From: a virus
DNA length: 36,933 nt
Reading direction: 5' to 3' (one strand)
Virus record (IMG/VR): IMGVR_UViG_3300021373_002230
Location: 1 to 36,933 of that record
The position numbers were made by a program, and so were the translations under genes. The stretch's first letter is position 1; each line of letters begins with the position of its first letter. This document shows, in pieces, positions 12,642-20,702 of this stretch. The notes below the pieces were generated by a model, which saw only the letters and a program-made list of their open reading frames with translations, had not been told where the DNA came from and did no database searches.

Positions 12642-13760
12642 ATGCAGATACCAATTGAATTAACACAAGAAAAAAGTGAACGAAAGTTCAAGCGAGGACT
12701 AGGCGAAGGCCGATGGGACAGGAAACTAAAACAAGAGATGGTAAGACTATCTAGTGCTGATAACTATGAAGACGCTAAATATGAATGGACGGCTACCGGA
12801 GAGATTTGGTGGAACATGGGTCGAGGACACGCACCCGATTGGGTTTCTAATTCTACTAATGGCTATGGTAAGTGTCTATGTGGGCATAATATTGTCTATC
12901 ACTTTGAGATATACAATGAAGTAACTAATGTAACTGAATGTGTTGGTAGCGACCACATAAACTCTTATTTGGTTCTCAATGAGATTAAGAATCGAACAGG
13001 TCTTGCTGAAAACGAAATCACTGATGAAATGATTGAAGAGTGGATTAATGTTAAAATTAAATCCATGAAGTGTGAAAAATGGTGGGATGAACAAGGAGAT
13101 GATTTCATTGATAAGTTTGAGGACATTAGAGAATTAGACTTAAGAATCAATGTAAATGAAAAAGGTACTTATTGGGATAACAATCTATCAATGTATAGAT
13201 TTAGAACTACTATCCGAAAGAGAAGTAGTGGTGGTAACATGGCATCTATTGTATGGAGATGGAATCATCCCGACAATCCAAAGAATCAGTTTGAGGTTCA
13301 TGGCTATCCAAACAAGAAACTTGTAGATGACTTGTATGAGTTTCATGAGATGTCAGCCCCACTAATTGAAAAACTCAAAAATGAAGACGCAATGATGGCT
13401 AAAAGACTCCAATTAATTCATGAGTCTAAGTCAAAAATGCTAAGAGTGACTAATGATGATATTGTTGAATCTATGGCTGAATACTATGGTTTTGACAATT
13501 TTATGAAATACAGCAGTGGTTATTTGGGTGAATGGGAAACTAAGTTTTTCAACAGCATCAAACAACAACTATCCAAGCATAAGGAATTAAGTAACGCACA
13601 GATTGAAACAGTGCGAGACTTGATGACCCCCGCTACGGAAAAACAAATTAACTATTTACTTTCGCTAGGCTTTGAAGACGAAACTACATTATCAAAGCGT
13701 CAAGCGAGTAATGCCATAGAACGGCAAAAACAAGACGGCTTAAATAGTCGCAGGACATGA
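12642..13760 (+). CDS. 372-aa protein with CxC-CGH zinc motif and ATEKQ C-terminal module
   Basis: A CLCGHNIVYHFEIYNEV stretch (about residues 78-94) resembles the CxCG...I zinc-finger-like segment in many phage proteins that continue with VGSxCI; here it reads VGSDHINSY, so Cys is replaced. The C-terminus has TPATEKQINYLLSLGF followed by an ASNAIERQK helix, a module that I recall at the ends of several phage replication or nuclease proteins. The overall function is unknown. It lies one gene upstream of the ubiquitin-like gene, with which it shares an overlapping region. Confidence 0.7.
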   Translation: MQIPIELTQEKSERKFKRGLGEGRWDRKLKQEMVRLSSADNYEDAKYEWTATGEIWWNMGRGHAPDWVSNSTNGYGKCLCGHNIVYHFEIYNEVTNVTECVGSDHINSYLVLNEIKNRTGLAENEITDEMIEEWINVKIKSMKCEKWWDEQGDDFIDKFEDIRELDLRINVNEKGTYWDNNLSMYRFRTTIRKRSSGGNMASIVWRWNHPDNPKNQFEVHGYPNKKLVDDLYEFHEMSAPLIEKLKNEDAMMAKRLQLIHESKSKMLRVTNDDIVESMAEYYGFDNFMKYSSGYLGEWETKFFNSIKQQLSKHKELSNAQIETVRDLMTPATEKQINYLLSLGFEDETTLSKRQASNAIERQKQDGLNSRRT

Positions 13761-13783
13761 GAAGAAACAGACAAGGTGATAAT

Positions 13784-13990
13784 ATGATTAAACTAACAAT
13801 TTTGAATGAGACAGGACACACAGAACTTGAAATGGCAATTACAGAAGTCATTGAGCAAATAGACAGCCACCCGACCCATTGGGTTTTCGTAGATGGTGCT
13901 ATTGTAAGCCGAGAAAACATAACTGAAATTAATTGGGAGAGCGTTGAGTCGGTAGACTTGACTCCCGCTATCGTTGGAGGCCACTATTAA
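13784..13990 (+). CDS. Ubiquitin-like (ThiS/MoaD-type beta-grasp) modifier, C-terminus VGGHY
   Basis: The 68-aa product has the ThiS/MoaD pattern: an N-terminal strand (MIKLTILNETGH), a helix (AITEVIEQIDSH), strand VFVDGAIVSRENI, and a final VDLTPAIVGGHY. E. coli ThiS has a similar EQLD...INQQIVPRE...VIAGG layout. The GG at residues 65-66 is followed by HY, so a protease would be needed to expose it. The start is the ATG at 13784 with AAGGTGATAAT before it; the ATG at 13757 would add nine residues. Function could be sulphur carriage or protein modification, as with archaeal SAMPs. An E1 and a JAMM protease lie downstream. Confidence 0.75.
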   Translation: MIKLTILNETGHTELEMAITEVIEQIDSHPTHWVFVDGAIVSRENITEINWESVESVDLTPAIVGGHY

Positions 13991-14029
13991 ACATAATAGT
14001 GTCTACCAACTTCTCTCAACAGGTGTATT

Positions 14030-14308
14030 ATGCCCCTCTTTCGTAACTTTGAAGAGTGTAAGAGAATCGTCTCTCTTATGCTTGAAGACTTTACGGAAGA
14101 GGGGCGACTAAATATAGAAAACACCATCCTTTATTGTCAGCAACTAGATAGTGACGCTGATAAAAAATTCGCACTCACTCGTTCCGTAAAAAAACAACTA
14201 TGGGACATTCCTAAAGCAGTAGATATGGGCTTTGTAGAATATCTAAAAGAAAGAGTCAATCATCTAAGAATACTCATTGAATATGAAAAGGTGAACAACA
14301 ATGAATAA
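14030..14308 (+). CDS. 92-aa helical protein, unknown
   Basis: MPLFRNFEECKRIVSLM... is helical and charged, ending IEYEKVNNNE. It overlaps the next gene by eight bases. It lies between the ubiquitin-like gene and the 492-aa gene, so it may belong to the same pathway. No motif is seen. Confidence 0.7.
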   Translation: MPLFRNFEECKRIVSLMLEDFTEEGRLNIENTILYCQQLDSDADKKFALTRSVKKQLWDIPKAVDMGFVEYLKERVNHLRILIEYEKVNNNE

Positions 14309-14456
14309 TCCCGAATATGTAAAAAATACTAGAGGTAAGCCAATAGCAACTCGATGTAGAGTTTGTGGAGGACAATTAGTTAATGCAATAGAATTTAAAC
14401 TAGAAGCACACGAAGAATGTGTAAATAAATACAAATCAAATAAATATATGATGTGA
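14301..14456 (+). CDS. 51-aa zinc-binding miniprotein
   Basis: The frame (MNNPEYVKNTRGK...) has CRVCGG, followed by HEEC about 20 residues later, a plausible CxxC...HxxC zinc site. It fills the gap before the 492-aa gene and overlaps the previous frame. Confidence 0.65.
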   Translation: MNNPEYVKNTRGKPIATRCRVCGGQLVNAIEFKLEAHEECVNKYKSNKYMM

Positions 14457-14460
14457 AAAT

Positions 14461-15939
14461 ATGAAAAAAATAATAATAAATAGACAAGGACAAGGAAGAA
14501 CAACAACGCAATTAGACATTCAAATATATCACCCCGAAACGAACAGATATTACATTGGATTTTATAGACTATGCTCCCTAGAAAAGAATAGCAGAGATTT
14601 AGAAGGTTGGTCTAAAGAGATTAAAGCAGGGTATCGAGAAAGAAAATACATTGAAAAATCAAATTATAATTCTTTAGAAGATTTAGAAATAGAACCTAAA
14701 GTCTACAAAACTCGAACTTCTACTAGTACTCACGATTTTAGCATGTGTTGGAATACTATGACAATTAGCGACTATGGTTTGGGTACATCTAATCCAATAT
14801 TAACAACCCTATCAAAAGCACTATCTAAGGAAATATCATATTATTTTAACGGACAAACAAAATATGAAAGGGGAATTATCTATAGTAGTGGTGATTCAAA
14901 AGTATTTACTAAAGAAACAGAACTAATATATTCTTTTTTAGACAATGATGTTATTTTGAGTTTCCCTTATGCTCTAAACGGTAGAAAAATGGGACTCAAA
15001 GAAATATCCAATAAACTATCAAGAATGATGATTTTTAAAGGAAGCATTGAGAAAAGACATTCATTTGAAGAAAGAAGACTTCAAATGAAAAAACAAATAA
15101 AGTCTATTATGAAAACTCCCGAAGACATCATGTATTGTTTAGAGAACCGTGTTCCTTATCATTTCTTTAATTATGGGAATCAAGGAAGAGGGGGGCTAGT
15201 ACAAGTTCGGCTAAATCTTAAACAGATTAGTTATGATTCTTACGCTCTTGAAATCGGAGATGGTGTATGGGGAGAGATTAGTCAAAGCGATTTACTTACT
15301 TACCTAGGTCACTATTTGCATGGGTATAAGAGAGGTAGTTGGAAGTTCCTTTCTCCTAAAAAACTATATTCTAAAATTATGGGCAAAGAAATGTCTGTTT
15401 CGGAACATAAAGTAATGGTAGCATTCTTATTACAGAATAGAACTCAAGACCTTGTAGAAAAAAGAGCAAAACAACTTATTGATGAAATGGCTGTAAAATA
15501 CAAGGATAGAATACTAGTGATAAAAGGCGACGACCACATAGAAGACAAATATTCTAGGAAATTACCAACAAAAATACTAGTCAAGGGAGAAATGACAGAC
15601 TGGCTTTTGGTTGAAAAACTTCGTTCTTATTCTAGTGGCGACCCCCAAAGAGTCCACACACATTGTTTGCTTACGGAGAAGAGTTCGGATGAAGAAGGTG
15701 GCTATTACGCTCATTGGAGTTCGGCAATATGTATCAACACAGGTGGGAAAAACCCTTCATTGGGCGACCAATTCGCAACTAGGGTTTTATCTCTAATGAA
15801 TGATAGAACTGCGTCTGTTAGAGTCAATACTATTAGTGACTACATGGTACAAGAAAACGACTCTAGATTAAGAGTTCCTTTGAAAGAAGAATATACAAAT
15901 CAAGGTGATAGATATGACGAAAAAATGCTTAGAATGTAA
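14461..15939 (+). CDS. 492-aa protein of unknown function in the modifier island
   Basis: A large alpha/beta protein without a domain I recognise. It has an N-terminal strand-rich part (residues 1-110), a basic helical centre (SFEERRLQMKKQIKSI), and a C-terminal segment with VHTHC and AICINTGG. The late Cys and His residues recall active-site patterns in E2-like proteins only loosely, and I do not assign that role. It ends over the start of the TFB gene (26 bases). Its position among ubiquitin-like, E1 and JAMM genes makes it worth structural prediction. Confidence 0.75.
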   Translation: MKKIIINRQGQGRTTTQLDIQIYHPETNRYYIGFYRLCSLEKNSRDLEGWSKEIKAGYRERKYIEKSNYNSLEDLEIEPKVYKTRTSTSTHDFSMCWNTMTISDYGLGTSNPILTTLSKALSKEISYYFNGQTKYERGIIYSSGDSKVFTKETELIYSFLDNDVILSFPYALNGRKMGLKEISNKLSRMMIFKGSIEKRHSFEERRLQMKKQIKSIMKTPEDIMYCLENRVPYHFFNYGNQGRGGLVQVRLNLKQISYDSYALEIGDGVWGEISQSDLLTYLGHYLHGYKRGSWKFLSPKKLYSKIMGKEMSVSEHKVMVAFLLQNRTQDLVEKRAKQLIDEMAVKYKDRILVIKGDDHIEDKYSRKLPTKILVKGEMTDWLLVEKLRSYSSGDPQRVHTHCLLTEKSSDEEGGYYAHWSSAICINTGGKNPSLGDQFATRVLSLMNDRTASVRVNTISDYMVQENDSRLRVPLKEEYTNQGDRYDEKMLRM

Positions 15940-16741
15940 ATCAAATAGTTTCAGTATAGATGAAAGGATGGGAGAATTAGTATGCGACGAATGTGGTTTG
16001 GTTCTAATTACCGAACCGTTTGAACAGTCTTCATATTCATTTAATGCTAATGGAGAAAGAATTAGAGAGTCTTGGAAAACACCAAATGCTACATCAAGTA
16101 TGCGCTCTTGGGGGAAGACAGACAGAGCAATACATACAGGTATTGCAATGTGTAAAATATTACTATCATCGTTGTCGGAGTCTAAAGTGTTGCGAGAGAG
16201 AATTGATTCTTTGTATAGGACTCTTTATCATAAGCATATATTCACCACTTCTACATTAGAGGACAGGTCGGCGGCATTAGTTTATTTTCTTTTGAGAGAA
16301 CAAAACTTACCATACACTTTGAAGGAAGTGTGTAGGGAATATGATTGCGTAGAGAAAAGAGTTTTCAAACTCTCAAAGAAAATAGCCAATAGCCAAGGAA
16401 AAACTGCGATTTTTCTAATAAGCGATAGTAGGCCGTTTGCTGAAAAATATGCACATAAACTTGGTGATTCACAGTTCGTATCTAAGGTTGGTAGACTAGC
16501 ATATCACTATGATGAATTAGTTACTAAAACCGGAGACAATTTGAGGCCGTCATCATCAGTGGCTTTTTGCTACATAGTATCTATTGCGGAGAACATGTCA
16601 ATGAGTCAAAAGACCATATCCGAACAAACGGGGATATCTACAAAAACAATTCAAATGGAAACAAAAAGACTACTAAAAATAAAAAATACAAATAAAAAAG
16701 AAATAGAAGGAAAGGGAATAGAATGGATAGAAACATATTAA
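15914..16741 (+). CDS. tfb: Transcription factor B (TFIIB-like)
   Basis: The N-terminal zinc ribbon CLEC (residues 5-8) and CDECGL (24-28) is followed by a B-finger/linker region (residues 30-65), then two cyclin-like repeats; the second has MSMSQKTISEQTGISTKTIQMETKRL. At 275 aa it is close to the usual archaeal TFB length of about 300. The ATG at 15914 is preferred over the in-frame GTG at 15905; GGTGATA precedes it. A virus-encoded TFB could redirect host RNA polymerase to viral promoters such as the TATA element at 8522 or the CCATATGG sites. Confidence 0.9.
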   Translation: MTKKCLECKSNSFSIDERMGELVCDECGLVLITEPFEQSSYSFNANGERIRESWKTPNATSSMRSWGKTDRAIHTGIAMCKILLSSLSESKVLRERIDSLYRTLYHKHIFTTSTLEDRSAALVYFLLREQNLPYTLKEVCREYDCVEKRVFKLSKKIANSQGKTAIFLISDSRPFAEKYAHKLGDSQFVSKVGRLAYHYDELVTKTGDNLRPSSSVAFCYIVSIAENMSMSQKTISEQTGISTKTIQMETKRLLKIKNTNKKEIEGKGIEWIETY

Positions 16742-17301
16742 TTATAGGAGCAGGAGGAATCGGAAGTCATTTGATAAGGATTCTTGAAAGTGTAACAGGT
16801 GACGGAACAAAGGGACAATTGTATAGTATCAATGTTTCCGACCCCGATACAGTAGAAGAAAAGAATTTGACATATCAAGACTTTACGAAAGAAGACATAG
16901 GAAAGACCAAGGTTTCCTGTATGAAGAAGCACAGTCAAATAAATGGTACAAATCCATATCCAATATTGACGGAAACTCAATTGAAAGGATATGATTTAGT
17001 AGTTTGTTGTGTTGATAATTTAGACGCTAGAAGGCTGTTGTACCGTTCACAGGTAAAGTGGCTAGACTTACGCTCTCAAGGGCGTAATGCGGCCTATATT
17101 TCATACAAGGCTGACCCATCAATGTATGACACTATGCTAGCAGGGCCGGATGGTTCTTTTAGTTGTCAAGGTGATTCATGGGATGGTTCTTCTAAAGGAC
17201 TACATTTCATGCACATTGCTATTGCAGGAATGGCGGCTGAATGGATTCAGCGTTGGTTTAATGGTGAATCAGTAAATGACTTTGCGGTGGTGAATGTATG
17301 A
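16723..17301 (+). CDS. E1/ThiF-like adenylyltransferase
   Basis: The 192-aa Rossmann protein starts with GAGGIGSHLIRIL (G9, G11, G14), then SDPDTVEEKNLTYQDF, matching the D-x-D-x-V...N-L-x-R/Y-Q element of ThiF/MoeB/UbaA, a Lys cluster (GKTKV) and VVCCVDNLDARRLL, corresponding to the substrate D in that family. C148 (FSCQG) is a candidate catalytic cysteine. It is shorter than typical E1-like enzymes (240-270 aa) and lacks the usual structural zinc cysteines. It would adenylate the C-terminus of the 68-aa modifier. The gene overlaps TFB by 19 bases. Confidence 0.88.
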   Translation: MDRNILIIGAGGIGSHLIRILESVTGDGTKGQLYSINVSDPDTVEEKNLTYQDFTKEDIGKTKVSCMKKHSQINGTNPYPILTETQLKGYDLVVCCVDNLDARRLLYRSQVKWLDLRSQGRNAAYISYKADPSMYDTMLAGPDGSFSCQGDSWDGSSKGLHFMHIAIAGMAAEWIQRWFNGESVNDFAVVNV

Positions 17302-17570
17302 AGTGCGATGTTTGTCATGGTAAAATAGATGAGCATAGTCATAACGGTAAAGTTTACTGGACTGAAGGACATAATGCCGAACCTTTAGTTAGTGGTCGTT
17401 GTTGCGACGCTTGTAATAGTTTAGTTATTGGATTTAGAATGTTTGGCAACAAGGTTCATAGAAGTGAAGACTTCGACTCTTCAAGTGCTAAACTTCAAAT
17501 CGAAAAACAAAGAGACGAACTACTAAAGATTGCAGTTATGCGAAGGTTGGCAAGAGGTGAAGAAGAATGA
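17298..17570 (+). CDS. 90-aa zinc protein of a phage-common family
   Basis: MKCDVCHGKIDEH..., then VYWTEGHNAEPLVSGRCCDACNSLVI, matches small phage-common zinc proteins with CxxC, a GNNAEP/GHNAEP loop and CCDxCN, from memory. Cys pairs at residues 3-6 and 35-39 would bind zinc. Its function is unknown in that family. It lies directly after the E1-like gene with a four-base overlap. Confidence 0.75.
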   Translation: MKCDVCHGKIDEHSHNGKVYWTEGHNAEPLVSGRCCDACNSLVIGFRMFGNKVHRSEDFDSSSAKLQIEKQRDELLKIAVMRRLARGEEE

Positions 17571-18160
17571 ATATATTTGCATTATCAACAGACCCAATAG
17601 AATCAGCACAACAAATGCTAGACAAACATGTAGTTAAAATGCCAACTGAAAGTTGTCAAATGCTACATACTAATTGCCTTTACTTTTTGTTTTGGGAAAG
17701 TCACGGTAGAGAACCTTCATTGAAAGAGTTGAAAGAGTTTCATAAAGAGTCGCACTTTAACTACTTGATGAAACCTGCTATGCTTAATCATCCTAGTACT
17801 ATTTGGGCTAGGCAAACTAAAGCAAATTACATGTGGCTTTACAATCACGCTATGGCTCTTTGCAAAGAATATACCTTTAGATATGGTAAAGTCCACGGAA
17901 CAGAAAAAAGAGTACAGGATAGTTTTACTTTTTCTTATGAAGAAGGCGACTTGACTCCTGTATCTATTGCTATGGCTGACATCTACAGACTGCCTAAAGA
18001 AAAACACAGTTGGGATTTTGTAATAAAGTCCTATCGCCACTACTACTTACAAGGTAAGTGGGATTTTGCTTTTTGGAGTAAAAGAAAAGAGCCGGAATGG
18101 TGGCCCGAAAACCACCGATACAACATGATAAAAAATAGAAAACCCTTTGGAGGTAATTAA
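17567..18160 (+). CDS. 197-aa phage-type protein of unknown function (MNIF...DKHVVKM)
   Basis: The N-terminus MNIFALSTDPIESAQQML-DKHVVKM-PTESCQML resembles a recurrent phage and cyanophage protein family (MNIF...DKHVVKMI.E..QLL), recalled from memory. Trp- and His-rich parts (HPSTIWARQTKANYMW, FVIKSYRHYY) suggest an enzyme or nucleotide-binding fold, but no catalytic motif is certain. It overlaps its upstream gene and is followed by the zinc-finger gene at 18162. Confidence 0.75.
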   Translation: MNIFALSTDPIESAQQMLDKHVVKMPTESCQMLHTNCLYFLFWESHGREPSLKELKEFHKESHFNYLMKPAMLNHPSTIWARQTKANYMWLYNHAMALCKEYTFRYGKVHGTEKRVQDSFTFSYEEGDLTPVSIAMADIYRLPKEKHSWDFVIKSYRHYYLQGKWDFAFWSKRKEPEWWPENHRYNMIKNRKPFGGN

Positions 18161-18161
18161 A

Positions 18162-18380
18162 ATGAAATATACAGAAGAACATTTAGGAAATAAAATAAAT
18201 TATGATAATGAAAATGGTAGTCACTACGATGAAAGAATTGTAGAGGTTTACTGCGGAATATGTAGTGCTAGGTTTATTGGCCCTATTAGACAAGCAGGTG
18301 GATTCATTGCAGGACATGAAGCGTTTCATGCTTGGGAATTTAAAATCGCTATGAATGCGGAAGACGGAATGGTGGCTTAA
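18162..18380 (+). CDS. 72-aa C2H2-type zinc-finger protein
   Basis: The start at the ATG at 18162 is favoured by GGAGG about nine bases upstream; an in-frame TTG at 18147 lies inside the previous gene. VYCGICSARFIG followed by GHEAFHAWE gives CxxC...HxxxH, a C2H2-like zinc finger. Its stop is immediately followed by the JAMM start, so it is probably coupled to it and could present substrates. Confidence 0.7.
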   Translation: MKYTEEHLGNKINYDNENGSHYDERIVEVYCGICSARFIGPIRQAGGFIAGHEAFHAWEFKIAMNAEDGMVA

Positions 18381-18935
18381 ATGGGTAGAAGTGGAGAATG
18401 GTTTGCTAGAACGGAGGAAGAAAGTATTCGTAGAGCCGAAGCCCATTGGGAATATCAAGAACAAATTGCTACTGCTAGAAACGACATTATTCCTTTCTTA
18501 CAGGGTGTTTGGACTAATCTACATCAAGAATGGGGCGACGATGCAATACACACTAAAGCAATACAAGAAGCACTATGGAAGGCTTCTACTGAAATGCTTC
18601 CTAATTTAGAAGTACAGATAGTAATAGATGCCAATAATAGAGCGCATATCGCATCCGGTTCTTCCGGCTTTGTAAGTTTCTTGAAACAACCTAAAGGATT
18701 GACATTGCCGGTTCGATGTTGGTATCATACTCATCCTTTTGGTGCGGCTTATTTCAGTGGTACTGATTGGGGTACAGTGATACCTTGGACTCCTAGAATG
18801 GAGTGTGCCTATGTAGTAGGTGGTGAAGACCATTATGGATATTGGTCTAATGTTCGACCTAATGAATTAGAGATTAAGAAAAAGGATGGTTCTTGGAGCA
18901 TTCAATATTATGCCAAGGTAGGTGAAGAAGAATGA
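18381..18935 (+). CDS. JAMM/JAB-domain metalloprotease (deubiquitinase/desampylase-like)
   Basis: The 184-aa protein has CWYHTHPFGAAYFSGTDW: H116 and H118, then S126 and D129, the canonical HxHx7SxxD zinc-protease signature. Preceding strands (EVQIVIDANNRAHIA) match the core of the fold, with E77 as a candidate catalytic Glu. Relatives include HvJAMM1, which removes SAMPs, and RPN11/Cap3-type proteases. The 68-aa modifier ends VGGHY, so this enzyme could trim HY to expose GG or release conjugates. The next gene overlaps it as ATGA. Confidence 0.88.
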   Translation: MGRSGEWFARTEEESIRRAEAHWEYQEQIATARNDIIPFLQGVWTNLHQEWGDDAIHTKAIQEALWKASTEMLPNLEVQIVIDANNRAHIASGSSGFVSFLKQPKGLTLPVRCWYHTHPFGAAYFSGTDWGTVIPWTPRMECAYVVGGEDHYGYWSNVRPNELEIKKKDGSWSIQYYAKVGEEE

Positions 18936-19192
18936 TTGACACTTTAAATACTGCTAAAGACGGTGGTAAAAATATGAAAGCAGTTGGAGAATGGGTAGTT
19001 ATTAAGAAAGACAAGACGACAAGTGCATCCGGTATTATATCTATTGGAGATAATATTGGAGTAGTGCATGATTGTTCTGTTGATAAAACTTTGATAGGAA
19101 AGAAAGTTGTCTTCAATGCCGAAGACAAACATTTTACTTATGAAGAATATATCTTTGTAGATTATTCTAGAGTCTACGGGGTGGTTCTATGA
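18932..19192 (+). CDS. groES: GroES-like co-chaperonin (Cpn10)
   Basis: The protein has GEWVVIKKDKTTSASGII, then GVVHDCS, VFNAEDKHFTYEEYIFVDYSRVYGVVL, matching the GroES barrel order: first strand, mobile-loop region around the ASGII position, and a C-terminal EY-(I/L)-x-V-x-x-x-x-x-x-x-V/I end. Length 86 aa (or 72 aa from the ATG at 18974) compares with about 95. It caps the GroEL-like ring encoded directly downstream (four-base overlap), as for phage T4 gp31 or host GroES. Confidence 0.82.
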   Translation: MIDTLNTAKDGGKNMKAVGEWVVIKKDKTTSASGIISIGDNIGVVHDCSVDKTLIGKKVVFNAEDKHFTYEEYIFVDYSRVYGVVL

Positions 19193-20700
19193 TTCTACAT
19201 GGAGAAGAAGCACGAAAGAAAATCCTTGAGGGTATTAATCTAGTGGCAAATACAGTCAAGCCCACTTTAGGGCCACAGGCTAGAACAGCCATACTTCAAG
19301 GAAATCCTCCTGTAGTTATTAATGACGGAGTTACTATCTCTAAATATGTATCTAGCAAAGACCCTTATGTTCAAATGGGTGTTCAACTTGTTCAAAATCT
19401 AGCGAGCAAAGCACAGTCTAAAGCAGGAGACGGCACTACTACCGCATGTGTATTAGCACAGGCTCTTTGTAACAACATGTCCGAAGAAGAACTAAAGAAC
19501 ATAACATCTACTAGACAGAAACTACAAGAAGACAGAGACACTATTCTAAGAAACTTAGACAAGTATTCTAAACCCGTTAAGGATGAAGACATTGGTAAAA
19601 TTGCCACCATTGCATCAAATAACGATGAAGAACTAGGTTTGATTATTTCGGAAGTATTCAAAGAAGTGGGTAGAGATGGAGTAGTAAGCGTAGAAGAAGG
19701 ACACGGCTTACATACTGAATATGAAATTAGAGAAGGATTGGAATTAGATAAAGGATTCATTACACACCTTTTTGCTAATCAAGACAACGGAGATTGTCTA
19801 TTAGAAAAACCACTAGTGTTTGTAACAAATAGAATTATCCGTAAGTTTCAAGACATTCTTCCTGCGTGTGAATATGCGGCAAAGGAAGGAAGACCGTTAT
19901 TCTTAATTTGTAGAGATTTACAAAATCTAGCCCTTCAAAACATTCTAGCCAATGTTATACAAGGCCGCCTTAATATTGGTGTTATTCAAGCACCCAATTA
20001 TGGAGACAGTCAATTGGATGAATTAAAGGACATCACTGCTATTGTTGGAGGCCGAGTTTATTCGGATGAGGCAGATGACGACCTTCGCATTATCAATGAA
20101 GAATCGTTTGGTTCATGTGATAGAGTTGTTATAGACCAACTAAAGACTACTATAATTGGAGGTGAAGGTGGTGATGTCGCAGAAAGAATCGAAACTCTTA
20201 GGACTCTTTATGATTTAGGTTCTAATGAATGGGTGAAAGAAAGCATCTCTAGTAGAATCAGTAAACTAAAAGGAGGAGTTGCAGTAATCAAAGTTGGTGC
20301 AGGTTCAGCGGTCGAAATGCGAGAGACTAAAGAAAGACTTGACGATGCCCTTAATGCAACTAAAGCGGCACTAGATGGGGGATATATTGTCGGTGGTGGA
20401 TTATCCATAGTCAAAGCATCTGTTGGTCTAGGTCTAGGTTCAACAACTATGGCATCAATGTTTGCTCCACTAAACACCCTTTTAGAAAATAGTAATGCTG
20501 ACATTGACGAAGTATTCGGAGACATGATAAACGAAATACAAAAAGACATTGGGTTCAATGCCAAGAATGGTAAAAAAGAAAACCTTCTCAAAGCAGGTAT
20601 TATTGACCCAACAAATGTGACAAAGAGTAGTCTAAGTGCGGCTTTCTCAATTGCACTAATGTTTTTAACTACAGAAGTAGCGGTTCTAATTGAGGAATAA
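19189..20700 (+). CDS. groEL: GroEL-like group I chaperonin (Cpn60)
   Basis: The 503-aa sequence matches group I chaperonins: PTLGPQARTAILQ, PPVVINDGVTISK, QLVQNLASKAQSKAGDGTTTAC (ATP-binding GDGTTT), SVEEGHGLHTEYEIREGLELDKGF, and KLKGGVAVIKVGAGSAVEMRETKERLDDALNATKAA, the C-terminal intermediate domain signature. It lacks the Gly/Met tail of bacterial GroEL and is shorter (503 versus about 548). Most archaea rely on group II thermosomes, so a group I pair is notable and points to transfer from bacteria or from a host with a bacterial type. It would fold viral proteins. Confidence 0.95.
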   Translation: MILHGEEARKKILEGINLVANTVKPTLGPQARTAILQGNPPVVINDGVTISKYVSSKDPYVQMGVQLVQNLASKAQSKAGDGTTTACVLAQALCNNMSEEELKNITSTRQKLQEDRDTILRNLDKYSKPVKDEDIGKIATIASNNDEELGLIISEVFKEVGRDGVVSVEEGHGLHTEYEIREGLELDKGFITHLFANQDNGDCLLEKPLVFVTNRIIRKFQDILPACEYAAKEGRPLFLICRDLQNLALQNILANVIQGRLNIGVIQAPNYGDSQLDELKDITAIVGGRVYSDEADDDLRIINEESFGSCDRVVIDQLKTTIIGGEGGDVAERIETLRTLYDLGSNEWVKESISSRISKLKGGVAVIKVGAGSAVEMRETKERLDDALNATKAALDGGYIVGGGLSIVKASVGLGLGSTTMASMFAPLNTLLENSNADIDEVFGDMINEIQKDIGFNAKNGKKENLLKAGIIDPTNVTKSSLSAAFSIALMFLTTEVAVLIEE

Positions 20701-20702
20701 TT

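Noticed and set aside
15611-15800. E2-like active site in the 492-aa protein
   Set aside because: The VHTHC and AICINTGG segments only loosely recall E2 HPN...C patterns, and the order of elements does not fit.
19392-20591. Long antisense frames under the GroEL gene
   Set aside because: They mirror the codon pattern of groEL and have Ser/Leu-rich products typical of antisense shadows.
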